Shown: piece after piece, positions 51,495 through 60,400 of the stretch
Numbering within the stretch: position 1 is the stretch's first letter
Layout: every line of letters begins with the position of its first letter
Translations under genes and position numbers: made by a program
From: Betaproteobacteria bacterium LSUCC0117
GTDB taxonomy: Bacteria > Pseudomonadota > Gammaproteobacteria > Burkholderiales > Burkholderiaceae_C
Length of the DNA stretch: 64,000 nt
NCBI GenBank assembly: GCA_030441535.1
Contig: JAUJFZ010000002.1
Span: 124,001 to 188,000, forward strand
Reading direction: 5' to 3'
Notes under the pieces: generated by a model
Seen by the model: only the letters and a program-made list of their open reading frames with translations
The model's database searches: none
Told to the model about the DNA's origin: nothing

Positions 51495-53903
51495 ATGAGC
51501 CAGTTTCACATTCGCCGCGTGGCGGTTTTGGGTGCAGGGGTCATGGGGGCACAGATTGCAGCCCACCTTGTCAATGCACGCATCCCCGTTCGCTTGTACG
51601 ACTTACCCAGTCCGGGTGAGGCCGATCAGTCCGCCATCGCCAACCGCGCCATTGCGGCACTCGGCAAAATGAAGCCAGCGCCGCTGGGTCGCGCGCCTGA
51701 TGCGTTGCTGATTGAGGCGGCCAACTATGACGAGCACCTGAGTGCGCTGGGCGATTGTGATTTGGTCATTGAGGCCATTGCTGAGCGCCTCGACTGGAAG
51801 CATGCGTTGTACGAAAAAATAGCGCCACACCTGCCACCGCATGCTATTTTGGCAACCAACACGTCAGGCTTGTCGATTACCGCTTTGGGTGCTGGTTTGC
51901 CAGAGGCGCTGGCGTCTCGCTTTTGCGGCGTGCATTTCTTCAACCCACCCCGATACATGAGTTTGGTTGAGTTAATTGCCACCCCCAACACAGCCCCGGA
52001 CGTGATGGATCGGCTTGAAACTTTCGTCACATCTGGTTTGGGTAAAACAGTGGTGCGTGCAAAAGATACGCCCAACTTCATCGCCAATCGCATCGGTACG
52101 GCGGGTTTGCTGGCGACCTTTGTCGAAGCGGAGCGCTATGGTCTCACCGTCGACGTGGTCGATGATCTCACCGGTAAAAAGCTGGGTCGTGCCAGTTCGG
52201 GCACCTTCCGTACGGCAGACATTGTGGGCCTCGACACGCTGGCACACGTTATTCGCACGTTGCAGGACAACCTTGACGTCACCAGCGACCCCTTCTATCC
52301 GCACTTTGGAACCCCGGCCGTTTTGCAGACGCTGATTGAAAAGGGTCATCTGGGACAAAAGACGAAAAAAGGTTTCTATCGCAAGCAGGGACGCGATGTG
52401 TTGCGATTTGATGTGACACAGGGCGACTACGTTCCCGGTGGCGCCAAAGCGGACGACGTGTACGCCCGCATGCTCAAACGCCCCCCCGCCGAACGGCTGG
52501 CGTTGCTTCGTAACAGCAAAGGGCCCGAGGGACAATTTCTGTGGGCGATTTTACGCAACGGTTTTCACTACGCGGCCCTGCATTTGGCATCGATCGCTGA
52601 GACGGCGCGTGACGTCGATGCGTGCATGCGGTTTGGCTTTGCGATGAAGCAAGGGCCATTCGAGCTATGGCAGTCCGCAGGCTGGTTGACCGTTGCCGAA
52701 TGGGTGCAAGCCGATATCGACGCCGGTAAAGCCCTCTGCAACACGCCCTTGCCGGAGTGGGTTTTCAAAGGCCCCGTCGCCGAGGCGGGTGGCGTGCACA
52801 CGCCGGAAGGCTCTTGGAATCCCAGCACTGGAACATTCCAGCCGCCTCGCAAATTACCCGTGCATGCGCGTCAACTGTTCCCCGAGACGTTCTTCGGCGA
52901 CGGCGCGATAGCTTACAAAAGCGCGGGTGAGACAGTCTTTGAGGACAGTGCCATACGCCTGTGGACGCATGCGGCATACAGCGATGTATTGATCGCCAGC
53001 ATCAAAACAAAAATGCACGCGATCAGCCCGCAGGTTTCTGAAGGCCTGCTGCGTGGCGTCCAGTTGGCTGAGGCTAATTACAGCGGTATGGTCATCTGGT
53101 CGGGTGACCAGCCTTTCAGTGCCGGCGCTGATTTGCAAGCTATGTTGCCCGGTTTCATGATTGGCGGCCTCGATGCAATCGACGCAGTTGAGCACGAATT
53201 ACAAAAACTCATGCTCGCGATCCGCTATGCGCACGTGCCGGTTGTCAGTGCCATCACGGGCATGGCGTTGGGCGGTGGTTGTGAGCTGGCGGTCTACAGC
53301 GCGAAACGTGTCGCCGCACTCGAGAGTTATATCGGGCTGGTGGAAGTGGGCGTGGGCCTGGTACCCGGCGCTGGCGGCCTGACCTACATCGCGCGCCGTG
53401 CGGCGGCACGCGCGCAAAGCACGAGCAGTAACGACTTGTTACCCTTTTTGACCGAGGGCTTCACCGCAGCGGCCATGGCAAAGGTGGGGACCAGTGCTTA
53501 CGAATCGCGTGACTTGGATTACCTGCTCGACAGCGATTGCATCGTGATGCACAAAGACGAGGTCTTGGCGGTGGCCTTGAACGAGGTGCGCGCCATGGCC
53601 TTTAATGGGTACCGCGCACCGTTACCAGCCCGCTTCAAAGTCGCAGGCCGCACGGGTATTGCGACGATCTTGGGACAGTTGGTCAACATGCGCGACGGGG
53701 GGTTCATCAGCGCCCACGATTTCCACATCGCGCGCGAAATCGCAACGGTGGTGTGTGGCGGCGATGTCGATCCCAACACAGAAGTCTCAGAGGCCTACAT
53801 CATGACCCTCGAGCGTCGTGCGTTCGGCCGCCTGTTGGCATCTGAAAAATCGCAGGCACGCATCATGGGCATGCTCAACACGGGCAAGCCCCTCCGCAAT
53901 TAA
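51495..53903 (+). CDS. 3-hydroxyacyl-CoA dehydrogenase/enoyl-CoA hydratase fusion (FadN-type domain order)
   Basis: An 802-residue bifunctional beta-oxidation enzyme. The dehydrogenase comes first: NAD motif AVLGAGVMGAQIAAH near residue 10 and the catalytic-His region FCGVHFFNPPRYMSLVELI. The crotonase domain follows at about 495-720 with FSAGADLQAML and ALGGGCELAVYSA. This order is the reverse of E. coli FadB and matches Bacillus FadN and many betaproteobacterial enzymes. GGAGA precedes the ATG. It is followed 17 bases later by the thiolase gene. Confidence 0.93.
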   Translation: MSQFHIRRVAVLGAGVMGAQIAAHLVNARIPVRLYDLPSPGEADQSAIANRAIAALGKMKPAPLGRAPDALLIEAANYDEHLSALGDCDLVIEAIAERLDWKHALYEKIAPHLPPHAILATNTSGLSITALGAGLPEALASRFCGVHFFNPPRYMSLVELIATPNTAPDVMDRLETFVTSGLGKTVVRAKDTPNFIANRIGTAGLLATFVEAERYGLTVDVVDDLTGKKLGRASSGTFRTADIVGLDTLAHVIRTLQDNLDVTSDPFYPHFGTPAVLQTLIEKGHLGQKTKKGFYRKQGRDVLRFDVTQGDYVPGGAKADDVYARMLKRPPAERLALLRNSKGPEGQFLWAILRNGFHYAALHLASIAETARDVDACMRFGFAMKQGPFELWQSAGWLTVAEWVQADIDAGKALCNTPLPEWVFKGPVAEAGGVHTPEGSWNPSTGTFQPPRKLPVHARQLFPETFFGDGAIAYKSAGETVFEDSAIRLWTHAAYSDVLIASIKTKMHAISPQVSEGLLRGVQLAEANYSGMVIWSGDQPFSAGADLQAMLPGFMIGGLDAIDAVEHELQKLMLAIRYAHVPVVSAITGMALGGGCELAVYSAKRVAALESYIGLVEVGVGLVPGAGGLTYIARRAAARAQSTSSNDLLPFLTEGFTAAAMAKVGTSAYESRDLDYLLDSDCIVMHKDEVLAVALNEVRAMAFNGYRAPLPARFKVAGRTGIATILGQLVNMRDGGFISAHDFHIAREIATVVCGGDVDPNTEVSEAYIMTLERRAFGRLLASEKSQARIMGMLNTGKPLRN

Positions 53904-53920
53904 GAACGGTCTAACTACCT

Positions 53921-55126
53921 ATGAAACAAGTTCAAGACGCCTACATCGTCGCCGCTACGCGCACGCCGATTGGTCGCTCACACAAAGGGTACTTCAAGCA
54001 CACCCGCCCCGATGATTTACTCGCACACGTTTTGCGTGCCGTCATGGCACAGGCACCCAATCTAGACCCCGCAGCAGTTGAAGACGTGATTGCAGGCTGT
54101 GCGATCCCCGAGGCACAGCAGGGGCTCAATGTGGCACGCGTGGCCACGGTGCTGGCAGGGTTGCCGAAGTCGGTCGGCGGTATTACTGTGAATCGTTTTT
54201 GTGCGTCGGGTCTGAGTGCGGTGCAGATGGCGGCGGATCGCATTCGGGTTGGCGAAGCCGATGTCATGATTGCTGCCGGCGTGGAGAGCATGAGCATGGT
54301 GCCCATGATGGGCAATCACCCGTCGTTGGCGCCGCAAATCTTCGCCGATACGGATAACCTTGATGATTACGGTATTGCCTATGGCATGGGTTTAACGGCA
54401 GAGAAGGTGGCACAACAGTGGCGGGTAAGCCGCGAGGCGCAAGACGCGTTTGCGCTGCAGTCACATCAACGGGCAATCGCTGCGATGACAGCTGGCGAGT
54501 TCACCGATGAAATCACCCCTCTGTCAGTGCAGCAACGGTCAGTTGATTTAGAGACCGCCGAGGTTCACGTCACCACGCGCACGGTTGACATTGACGAGGG
54601 GGCAAGACCCGATACCAGCCTGGAGGGTTTGGCCAAGCTTCGAACCGTCTTTGCGGCACGGGGCTCTGTCACCGCGGGCAACAGTTCCCAAACTTCCGAT
54701 GGTGCAGGCGCCTTGTTATTGGTCAGTGAGGCGGCTTTGAAGCGCTACAACCTCAAGCCTTTGGCGCGCTTCGTCAGCTACGCCAGCCGCGGCGTACCAC
54801 CCCACATCATGGGTATTGGCCCGATTGAGGCCATTCCAGCGGCGTTGAAAGCAGCGGGTTTGACCCAAGATGCGTTGGATTGGATTGAGTTGAACGAAGC
54901 GTTTGCCGCGCAGTCTTTGGCGGTCATGAACACACTGGGGCTGGACGCCGAAAAAGTGAATCCCATGGGCGGCGCGATTGCGCTCGGTCACCCGCTTGGG
55001 GCAACCGGTGCCATTCGATCAGCGACCGTGATTCACGCGTTACAGCGTCACCAGTTGAAGTACGGTATGGTCACGATGTGCGTGGGCATGGGCCAAGGTG
55101 CCGCGGGTATTTTCGAGCGCGTTTAA
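53921..55126 (+). CDS. acetyl-CoA C-acyltransferase (thiolase, FadA-like)
   Basis: The thiolase of the operon, cleaving 3-ketoacyl-CoA. The 401-residue protein has the nucleophilic Cys94 in NRFCASGLSAVQ. His and Cys of the other active-site motifs lie in GGAIALGHPLGATGA and TMCVGMGQGAAG. The ribosome site is weak, suggesting coupling to the upstream fusion gene. Together with the HAD/ECH fusion it forms a likely trifunctional complex. Confidence 0.95.
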   Translation: MKQVQDAYIVAATRTPIGRSHKGYFKHTRPDDLLAHVLRAVMAQAPNLDPAAVEDVIAGCAIPEAQQGLNVARVATVLAGLPKSVGGITVNRFCASGLSAVQMAADRIRVGEADVMIAAGVESMSMVPMMGNHPSLAPQIFADTDNLDDYGIAYGMGLTAEKVAQQWRVSREAQDAFALQSHQRAIAAMTAGEFTDEITPLSVQQRSVDLETAEVHVTTRTVDIDEGARPDTSLEGLAKLRTVFAARGSVTAGNSSQTSDGAGALLLVSEAALKRYNLKPLARFVSYASRGVPPHIMGIGPIEAIPAALKAAGLTQDALDWIELNEAFAAQSLAVMNTLGLDAEKVNPMGGAIALGHPLGATGAIRSATVIHALQRHQLKYGMVTMCVGMGQGAAGIFERV

Positions 55127-55156
55127 GGCGCCAAACAAACAGGTTAGGAGCGTTAC

Positions 55157-55921
55157 ATGTCGGATATCTTGATTGAAAATTCAGAGGGCGTTACCACGGT
55201 CACGCTCAACCGTTTGGCGCGTAAAAACGCGATCACAGCCAGCATGTACGCCGAGTTGGCGCAAGCGGTCACCAGCGCCAACACCGATACGGCGTGTCGC
55301 GTATTGCTCATTCAAGGGCACGAGACCGTGTTCAGTGCGGGTAACGACATTGAAGATTTTCTGAACAACCCCCCGGCGACAGAAGACGCGCCGGTATTTG
55401 CTTTCCTGCGTGCCATTTCTACGTGCGAAAAGCCCGTTTTGGCCGCGGTGTGTGGCCCTGCGGTTGGGATTGGCGCGACTATGCTGTTGCATTGCGACTT
55501 GGTTTACGCGGGCGACAACGCCGCTTTTTCGATGCCTTTTGTGAACTTGGGTTTGGTGCCTGAAGCCGCCTCCAGCCTCATGGTGCCGCACCTGATGGGC
55601 TACCACCGCGCGGCCGAAGTGTTGCTGATGGGGGAGCCGTTCATGGCCGAGGCGGCGCTTGAAGTGGGGTTTGTCAACCGTGTGGTTGCGCCGACCGAGG
55701 TCAACGCCTACGCGCGCGCGCAGGCTCTGAAGATGGCGAAGAAGCCCTTGACGTCATTAATTGCAACCAAGCGCCTGTTGAAGGCGCCGAACCAAGCTTT
55801 GGTGCAACAGACCATGGCGACAGAGGCCAAACTCTTTGGGCCGATGCTGAAGGCGCCAGCGGCGCGCGAGGCGTTTGGTGCGTTTGTTGAAAAAAGACGC
55901 CCCGACTTCAGCAACCTTTAA
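55157..55921 (+). CDS. enoyl-CoA hydratase/isomerase family protein
   Basis: A monofunctional crotonase of 254 residues. The oxyanion-hole segments are FSAGNDIEDFL and AAVCGPAVGIGATMLLHCDLVY; LGLVPEAASS matches the second active-site loop and contains a Glu. The end FVEKRRPDF is typical of the PaaG/ECI-like branch, so isomerase activity on unsaturated acyl-CoA is possible. AGGAG precedes the ATG. It is the last gene of the TetR-controlled operon; the convergent exchanger gene ends one base after it. Confidence 0.92.
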   Translation: MSDILIENSEGVTTVTLNRLARKNAITASMYAELAQAVTSANTDTACRVLLIQGHETVFSAGNDIEDFLNNPPATEDAPVFAFLRAISTCEKPVLAAVCGPAVGIGATMLLHCDLVYAGDNAAFSMPFVNLGLVPEAASSLMVPHLMGYHRAAEVLLMGEPFMAEAALEVGFVNRVVAPTEVNAYARAQALKMAKKPLTSLIATKRLLKAPNQALVQQTMATEAKLFGPMLKAPAAREAFGAFVEKRRPDFSNL

Positions 55922-55922
55922 A

Positions 55923-56885
55923 TCAGAGTCCGCTGGCCAGTGTGGCGATGTAGCCGACGTAAACGGCCAGCAAGATCACACCTTCGACGCGGTTGATGCG
56001 GCCCATACGGCCGCGCCAGCCCATGCCGATGACAAACAGCGACAAGCTCAGCGCCGCGACGACCGGCAGATCGCGTGTCAGCAAGTCGGGCTCGACAACG
56101 CTGGGGCTGATGAGTCCGGCGATACCAACGACGCCCAGGGTGTTGAAGAGGTTAGAGCCAATCACGTTGCCCAACGCCAAGGCGTGCTGTCCTTTGCGCG
56201 CCGCTACCAGCGATGACGCGAGCTCAGGTACGGAGGTACCGAAGGCCAAAACGGTCAAGCCGATGACCAAGTCACTCACACCAGCGGCTTTCGCCAATCC
56301 CTCCGCACCCCAGATCAGTGCTTGCGACGCCGCCATCATGACCGCCAAACTCAAGAACAACATCAGACCGGTGTGGCTCATTTTGGGTAAGTGTGCCCGC
56401 GCGTTCGCCTCAGCTTCTTCTGTGAAAGTGTCGGAACTTTCTTGTCCGGTACGCACGAGCCACACCATGAGCGCCAATAAGGCGACGACCAGCAGAGATG
56501 AATCAATAAAGCCCAAATGGCCATCCCATAACAGGCCAATACTCGCTGCCGTCACGATGCAGAGCACGGGCAGCTCTTTTCGCAAAATGCCCGACTGAAC
56601 CGGAATCGGGCTGAGCAAAGCCGTGAGGCCCAAAATCAAGGCAATGTTGGTGATATTCGACCCGTAGGCGTTGCCCAAAGCCAAACCTGGGTTGCCTTGC
56701 ATGGCAGCCAGGGCCGACACCAGCATCTCCGGGGCCGACGTTCCAATACCGACGATCAGCATGCCGATGATCAGCGGCGACAGCCCCGTTCTTTGGGCGA
56801 TGACGGAGGCTGCGTCGACAAAACGGTCAGCACTCAAGATAAGAAAAACGAGCCCCAAGACAATGGCGGCGGAAAAGAGAAGCAT
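55923..56885 (-). CDS. calcium/sodium antiporter (YrbG-like CaCA family)
   Basis: An inner-membrane exchanger of 320 residues with about ten helices. The two inverted alpha-repeats are plain: GIGTSAPEMLVSALAA followed by GNAYGSNITNIALILG in the first, and AFGTSVPELASSLVAA followed by GNVIGSNLFNTLGVVG in the second. AGGAT six bases before the ATG at 56885 fixes the start; a frame extending to 56963 lies in the divergent region. The central acidic loop (TFTEEAEANARA) separates the repeats. Confidence 0.92.
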   Translation of the reverse strand: MLLFSAAIVLGLVFLILSADRFVDAASVIAQRTGLSPLIIGMLIVGIGTSAPEMLVSALAAMQGNPGLALGNAYGSNITNIALILGLTALLSPIPVQSGILRKELPVLCIVTAASIGLLWDGHLGFIDSSLLVVALLALMVWLVRTGQESSDTFTEEAEANARAHLPKMSHTGLMLFLSLAVMMAASQALIWGAEGLAKAAGVSDLVIGLTVLAFGTSVPELASSLVAARKGQHALALGNVIGSNLFNTLGVVGIAGLISPSVVEPDLLTRDLPVVAALSLSLFVIGMGWRGRMGRINRVEGVILLAVYVGYIATLASGL

Positions 56886-57001
56886 GTTTAGATCCTGCGG
56901 TTGCCCTGAGTGTATTCGCCGCGACTTGCCCCTCTGTGCCTTGGGTCCATTTTTGCGCCACAATTCTTACTGACTAGATGACAGAATGAAAGAAGGCTCC
57001 C

Positions 57002-57514
57002 TTGAACGCACCACCTGAACGTATCCACCCACTCAACGATCCCAACGATCCGGCGGGGGCCTTGGAGTTTGATTTCATCGAGGGCGTCCGCGAGGTTTTC
57101 GAAGAGAAGATCGTCTTCAACAAAGTTCTGGGCGTGAAGATCCAGTCCATCGGGTCTGAGCGCGTCGTTGCGCACATCCCGATGCGCCCTGACCTTGTGG
57201 GGCATTTCGGCTACAACCGCATCCACGGCGGCGTTATCAGTGCCTCGTTGGATGCATTGGGTGGACTGGCCGTGTTGGCGGCGATGGGCATGCGTTACCG
57301 CGATGAGTCGGTGGCACAGCGCTTAGAGCGCTTCAGCAAGTTGGGGACTATCGACTTGCGTGTGGACTATTTGCGCCCTGGCATCGGCGACTCTTTTCAA
57401 CTCACTGCTGAGGTCTTGCGTTTAGGGTCGCGCGTTGCGTCGACACGCATGTCATTCTTGGACCGCGCGGGCAAGTTGCTGTCCAGCGGTTCCGGTACCT
57501 ATATCGTGGCCTAA
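57002..57514 (+). CDS. hotdog-fold thioesterase (YigI/PaaI-like)
   Basis: A 170-residue acyl-CoA thioesterase-like protein. The hotdog signature is visible in HFGYNRIHGGVISASLDALGGLAVLAA, with the conserved HGG and Asp. The later strand reads DLRVDYLRPG, as in PaaI/YigI members. Translation starts at TTG 57002, with AGAAGG about six bases upstream; no in-frame ATG is nearby. It follows CACAAT (56959-56964), a possible -10. The substrate is probably medium-chain acyl-CoA, but this is inferred from the family. Confidence 0.88.
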   Translation: MNAPPERIHPLNDPNDPAGALEFDFIEGVREVFEEKIVFNKVLGVKIQSIGSERVVAHIPMRPDLVGHFGYNRIHGGVISASLDALGGLAVLAAMGMRYRDESVAQRLERFSKLGTIDLRVDYLRPGIGDSFQLTAEVLRLGSRVASTRMSFLDRAGKLLSSGSGTYIVA

Positions 57515-57537
57515 CGACTTGCCTAAAAGGGGATGTC

Positions 57538-58026
57538 ATGAATAAACGGCGAACATTGAAGACGGCGGCGGCTGGCTTACTGACCGGTTGGTTTGCGCTT
57601 AAGTCGCAAGCGCAAGCGGCAACACCGTCTGCGACCGCGTCCGAGCGTTTCCCCGGTGATCCGCCTGAGCATAAATTGGTTTATCAGCTGAACCACGCCG
57701 ACCCCGATTACATCGATCACATCCTCAACTCGCTGCGCGCCATGATCGTGAAATACGACGACAACGTGGCATTGGCGGTGGTGGCGTTTGGGCCGGGTAT
57801 TCATGCGCTGGCAACTCGCCCCGAGCGACCCGTGGCACCGGGGGTGCGTGAGCGTTTTGCAGGTATGGCGCGCGATTACAAGGTGCAACTGATCGCTTGC
57901 GGCAACACCATGACCGCACTCAACTGGGGGCCTGACCGCCTCATTCCTGAGGCCAAAATCGAGCCGGTTGGCGCCGCTGCCCTGATGACATTCCAGGAGA
58001 ACGGTTACGCCTACATCGCATGGTGA
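57538..58026 (+). CDS. DsrE-family protein with twin-arginine signal
   Basis: A 162-residue protein of the DsrE/DsrF-like sulfur-relay fold. The N-terminus MNKRRTLKTAAAGLL has a twin-arginine export motif followed by a hydrophobic core and an Ala-rich cleavage region near AQAA. The mature domain contains KLVYQLNHADPDYIDHILNS, then VVAFGPGIHAL and LIACGNTM, with a single conserved Cys in the last segment. Exported DsrE proteins are found in sulfur oxidisers; the role here is unknown. AAGGGG precedes the ATG. It lies 23 bases after the thioesterase gene. Confidence 0.85.
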   Translation: MNKRRTLKTAAAGLLTGWFALKSQAQAATPSATASERFPGDPPEHKLVYQLNHADPDYIDHILNSLRAMIVKYDDNVALAVVAFGPGIHALATRPERPVAPGVRERFAGMARDYKVQLIACGNTMTALNWGPDRLIPEAKIEPVGAAALMTFQENGYAYIAW

Positions 58027-58065
58027 CTCGCCTGCCGTAACCTAGCGAACGCATCAACGGACGTT

Positions 58066-58494
58066 TCAGAGCGTAACGTCAGTTTTGATGGGCGTCGGTT
58101 GGCCATTCTCGTCGATGGCAACATAGGTCACCGTGGCCTCCGTGACCTTTACAAACTGACCGTGTGAAAACGCGCGCTCGGCAAAACACTCCACTTCAAC
58201 GCTGATGGAGGTCCGTCCGATACGGGAGATACGGGCGTAAAACGACAGCAGATCGCCAACACGAACCGGTTGCTTGAAAATAAACTCTTTCACCGCAACG
58301 GTCGCAATACGCCCCCCTACGACCCGAACCGGCAAGACTGATCCGGCCAAGTCGACCTGCGCCATCACCCAACCACCAAAAATATCGCCGTTGGCGTTGC
58401 AGTCCGCTGGCATGGGAATGACCTTCAAAACCAGCTCGCGGTCAGTGGGGAGGCTGGTTAATACAGGCGCGGTATCGGGTGATGGTGTGGTCAT
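58066..58494 (-). CDS. acyl-CoA thioesterase (YciA-like)
   Basis: A hotdog-fold acyl-CoA hydrolase of 142 residues. The YciA family motifs are NANGDIFGGWVMAQVDLAG, with the catalytic Asp, and the strands TVAVKEFIFKQPVRVGDLLSFYARI. It ends with TYVAIDENGQPTPI. YciA hydrolyses a broad range of acyl-CoA esters and balances CoA pools. It is divergent from the Atm1-like exporter gene and convergent with the DsrE gene 39 bases away. No ribosome site is obvious. Confidence 0.93.
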   Translation of the reverse strand: MTTPSPDTAPVLTSLPTDRELVLKVIPMPADCNANGDIFGGWVMAQVDLAGSVLPVRVVGGRIATVAVKEFIFKQPVRVGDLLSFYARISRIGRTSISVEVECFAERAFSHGQFVKVTEATVTYVAIDENGQPTPIKTDVTL

Positions 58495-58552
58495 GGCATG
58501 GGTGCTTTAGGTGGGTGGGCCAACGGCTCAGCTGCCACTTTACAATACATCA

Positions 58553-60379
58553 ATGCGCCATTACGCCACCACATTGCCGCCTGAAAATACCGCTGAAGCG
58601 GCCGCCAAGCCGCCGCGTTCGGACTGGCAAACCTTGGCGCGCCTGCTGCCTTATTTATGGACTTACAAGTGGCGGGTGATCTTTGCGCTCGGGTTTATGG
58701 TTGGCGCCAAAATGGCCAACGTTAGCGTACCGTTGTTACTTAAACAACTGATTGACAGCCTCACCATCACACCAGGCTCAGTTGAATCGTTTTTGGTGGT
58801 GCCGCTGGGTTTGCTGGTGGCGTATGGTTTGTTGCGACTGTCCACAACGCTGTTCACAGAGGCGCGCGAATTGGTTTTTGCCAAAGCCACTGAGGGTGCG
58901 ACCCGCCACATCACCTTGCAGGTATTCGAGCACCTGCATCGATTGAGCCTACGCTTCCATCTGGCACGCCAGACGGGCGGCATGACGCGCGACATCGAGC
59001 GGGGCACCCGCAGCGTGCAGTCTTTGATCTCGTACTCGCTTTACAGCATCTTCCCCACCCTCATTGAGGTGGGTTTGGTGCTCGCCATTTTGGGGTCTCA
59101 GTTCGACTCGGGCTACGTATTCATAACGGTTGCAGCGTTGGTGCTTTACGTTGTCTTTACGGTCGTGGTGACCGAGTGGCGCACCAAGTTCAGACGCGCC
59201 ATGAATGCAGCAGATTCATCGGCACATTCGCGCGCCATCGACTCTTTGTTGAACTACGAGACCGTCAAGTACTTTAATAACGAACGCTTTGAGGCCAATC
59301 GTTACAACGTGGATTTGGAAAACCTGCGCCAAATTCGGATCAAAAGCCAAACGACCCTGAGTCTGCTGAATGCCGGTCAACAACTCATCATCGCCACGGC
59401 ATTGGTGCTCATGTTGTGGCGCGCAACCACCGGGGTCGTTGAGGGAACCTTGACGCTGGGTGACCTGGTGATGATCAACGCTTTCATGATTCAGCTCTAC
59501 ATCCCCTTGGGCTTTTTGGGTGTGCTGTACCGCGAGATTAAACAAAGCCTCACCGATCTCGACAAGATGTTTGTGTTGATGGAGCGTGAGCGCGAAATTG
59601 AGGACCGTCCTAACGCGCAGGTGCTCCAGCTTGACGTGCCCCCCGACGTCCGCTTCAACCAGGTGCAGTTTGCGTACGAGCCTAATCGCCCGATCCTGCA
59701 CGGCATCGATATCAACATCCCCGCCGGTAAAACGGTGGCGGTCGTCGGCTCATCGGGGGCGGGTAAGTCCACTTTGGCGCGGCTGCTTTATCGCTTTTAT
59801 GACGTCAATGCCGGTCGCGTGGAAATCAACGGTACCGACGTGCGTGATCTGACGCAGGACAGCTTGCGCCGCCATGTGGGGATCGTGCCCCAAGACACGG
59901 TGTTGTTCAACGACACCATCGCTTACAACATTCGGTATGGTCGACCAAACGCCAGTGTGGAAGACGTGATCATGGCGGCCAAGGCGGCTCGGATTCACGA
60001 CTTCATCACTGCGCTGCCTGATGGATACGAGACACCCGTTGGTGAGCGCGGCTTGAAACTCTCGGGTGGTGAAAAGCAGCGTGTGGCGATTGCGCGAACC
60101 CTACTAAAGAATCCGCCGGTGCTGATTTTTGACGAAGCCACCTCGGCGCTTGACTCGGGCAACGAGCGCGCCATTCAAGCTGAAATTCGGCTCGCCGCGC
60201 GTCACAAAACATCACTTGTCATTGCCCATCGTTTGTCGACGGTGGTGCATGCCCATGAGATTGTGGTGTTGGATGGTGGGCGTGTGGTTGAGCGCGGACG
60301 TCACACCGACTTACTCGCCGCCGGCGGCACGTACGCCCAGATGTGGGCGTTACAACAGGAAGAATCACCCAGCGCTTAA
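58553..60379 (+). CDS. ABC half-transporter of the Atm1/HMT1 type
   Basis: A fused membrane-ATPase half-transporter of 608 residues that should act as a homodimer. Six membrane helices span about 45-330. The Atm1-type feature LRFHLARQTGGMTRDIERGTRS in the first coupling region is conserved, as is SLLNYETVKYFNNE. The ATPase has Walker A GSSGAGKST, signature LSGGEKQRVAIAR and Walker B LIFDEATSALD. Family members export glutathione- or sulfur-linked metal conjugates. The ATG at 58553 has no ribosome site; TACAAT ends six bases before it, so the message may be leaderless. Confidence 0.92.
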   Translation: MRHYATTLPPENTAEAAAKPPRSDWQTLARLLPYLWTYKWRVIFALGFMVGAKMANVSVPLLLKQLIDSLTITPGSVESFLVVPLGLLVAYGLLRLSTTLFTEARELVFAKATEGATRHITLQVFEHLHRLSLRFHLARQTGGMTRDIERGTRSVQSLISYSLYSIFPTLIEVGLVLAILGSQFDSGYVFITVAALVLYVVFTVVVTEWRTKFRRAMNAADSSAHSRAIDSLLNYETVKYFNNERFEANRYNVDLENLRQIRIKSQTTLSLLNAGQQLIIATALVLMLWRATTGVVEGTLTLGDLVMINAFMIQLYIPLGFLGVLYREIKQSLTDLDKMFVLMEREREIEDRPNAQVLQLDVPPDVRFNQVQFAYEPNRPILHGIDINIPAGKTVAVVGSSGAGKSTLARLLYRFYDVNAGRVEINGTDVRDLTQDSLRRHVGIVPQDTVLFNDTIAYNIRYGRPNASVEDVIMAAKAARIHDFITALPDGYETPVGERGLKLSGGEKQRVAIARTLLKNPPVLIFDEATSALDSGNERAIQAEIRLAARHKTSLVIAHRLSTVVHAHEIVVLDGGRVVERGRHTDLLAAGGTYAQMWALQQEESPSA

Positions 60380-60400
60380 GCGCGCCTACTGGACATCACC

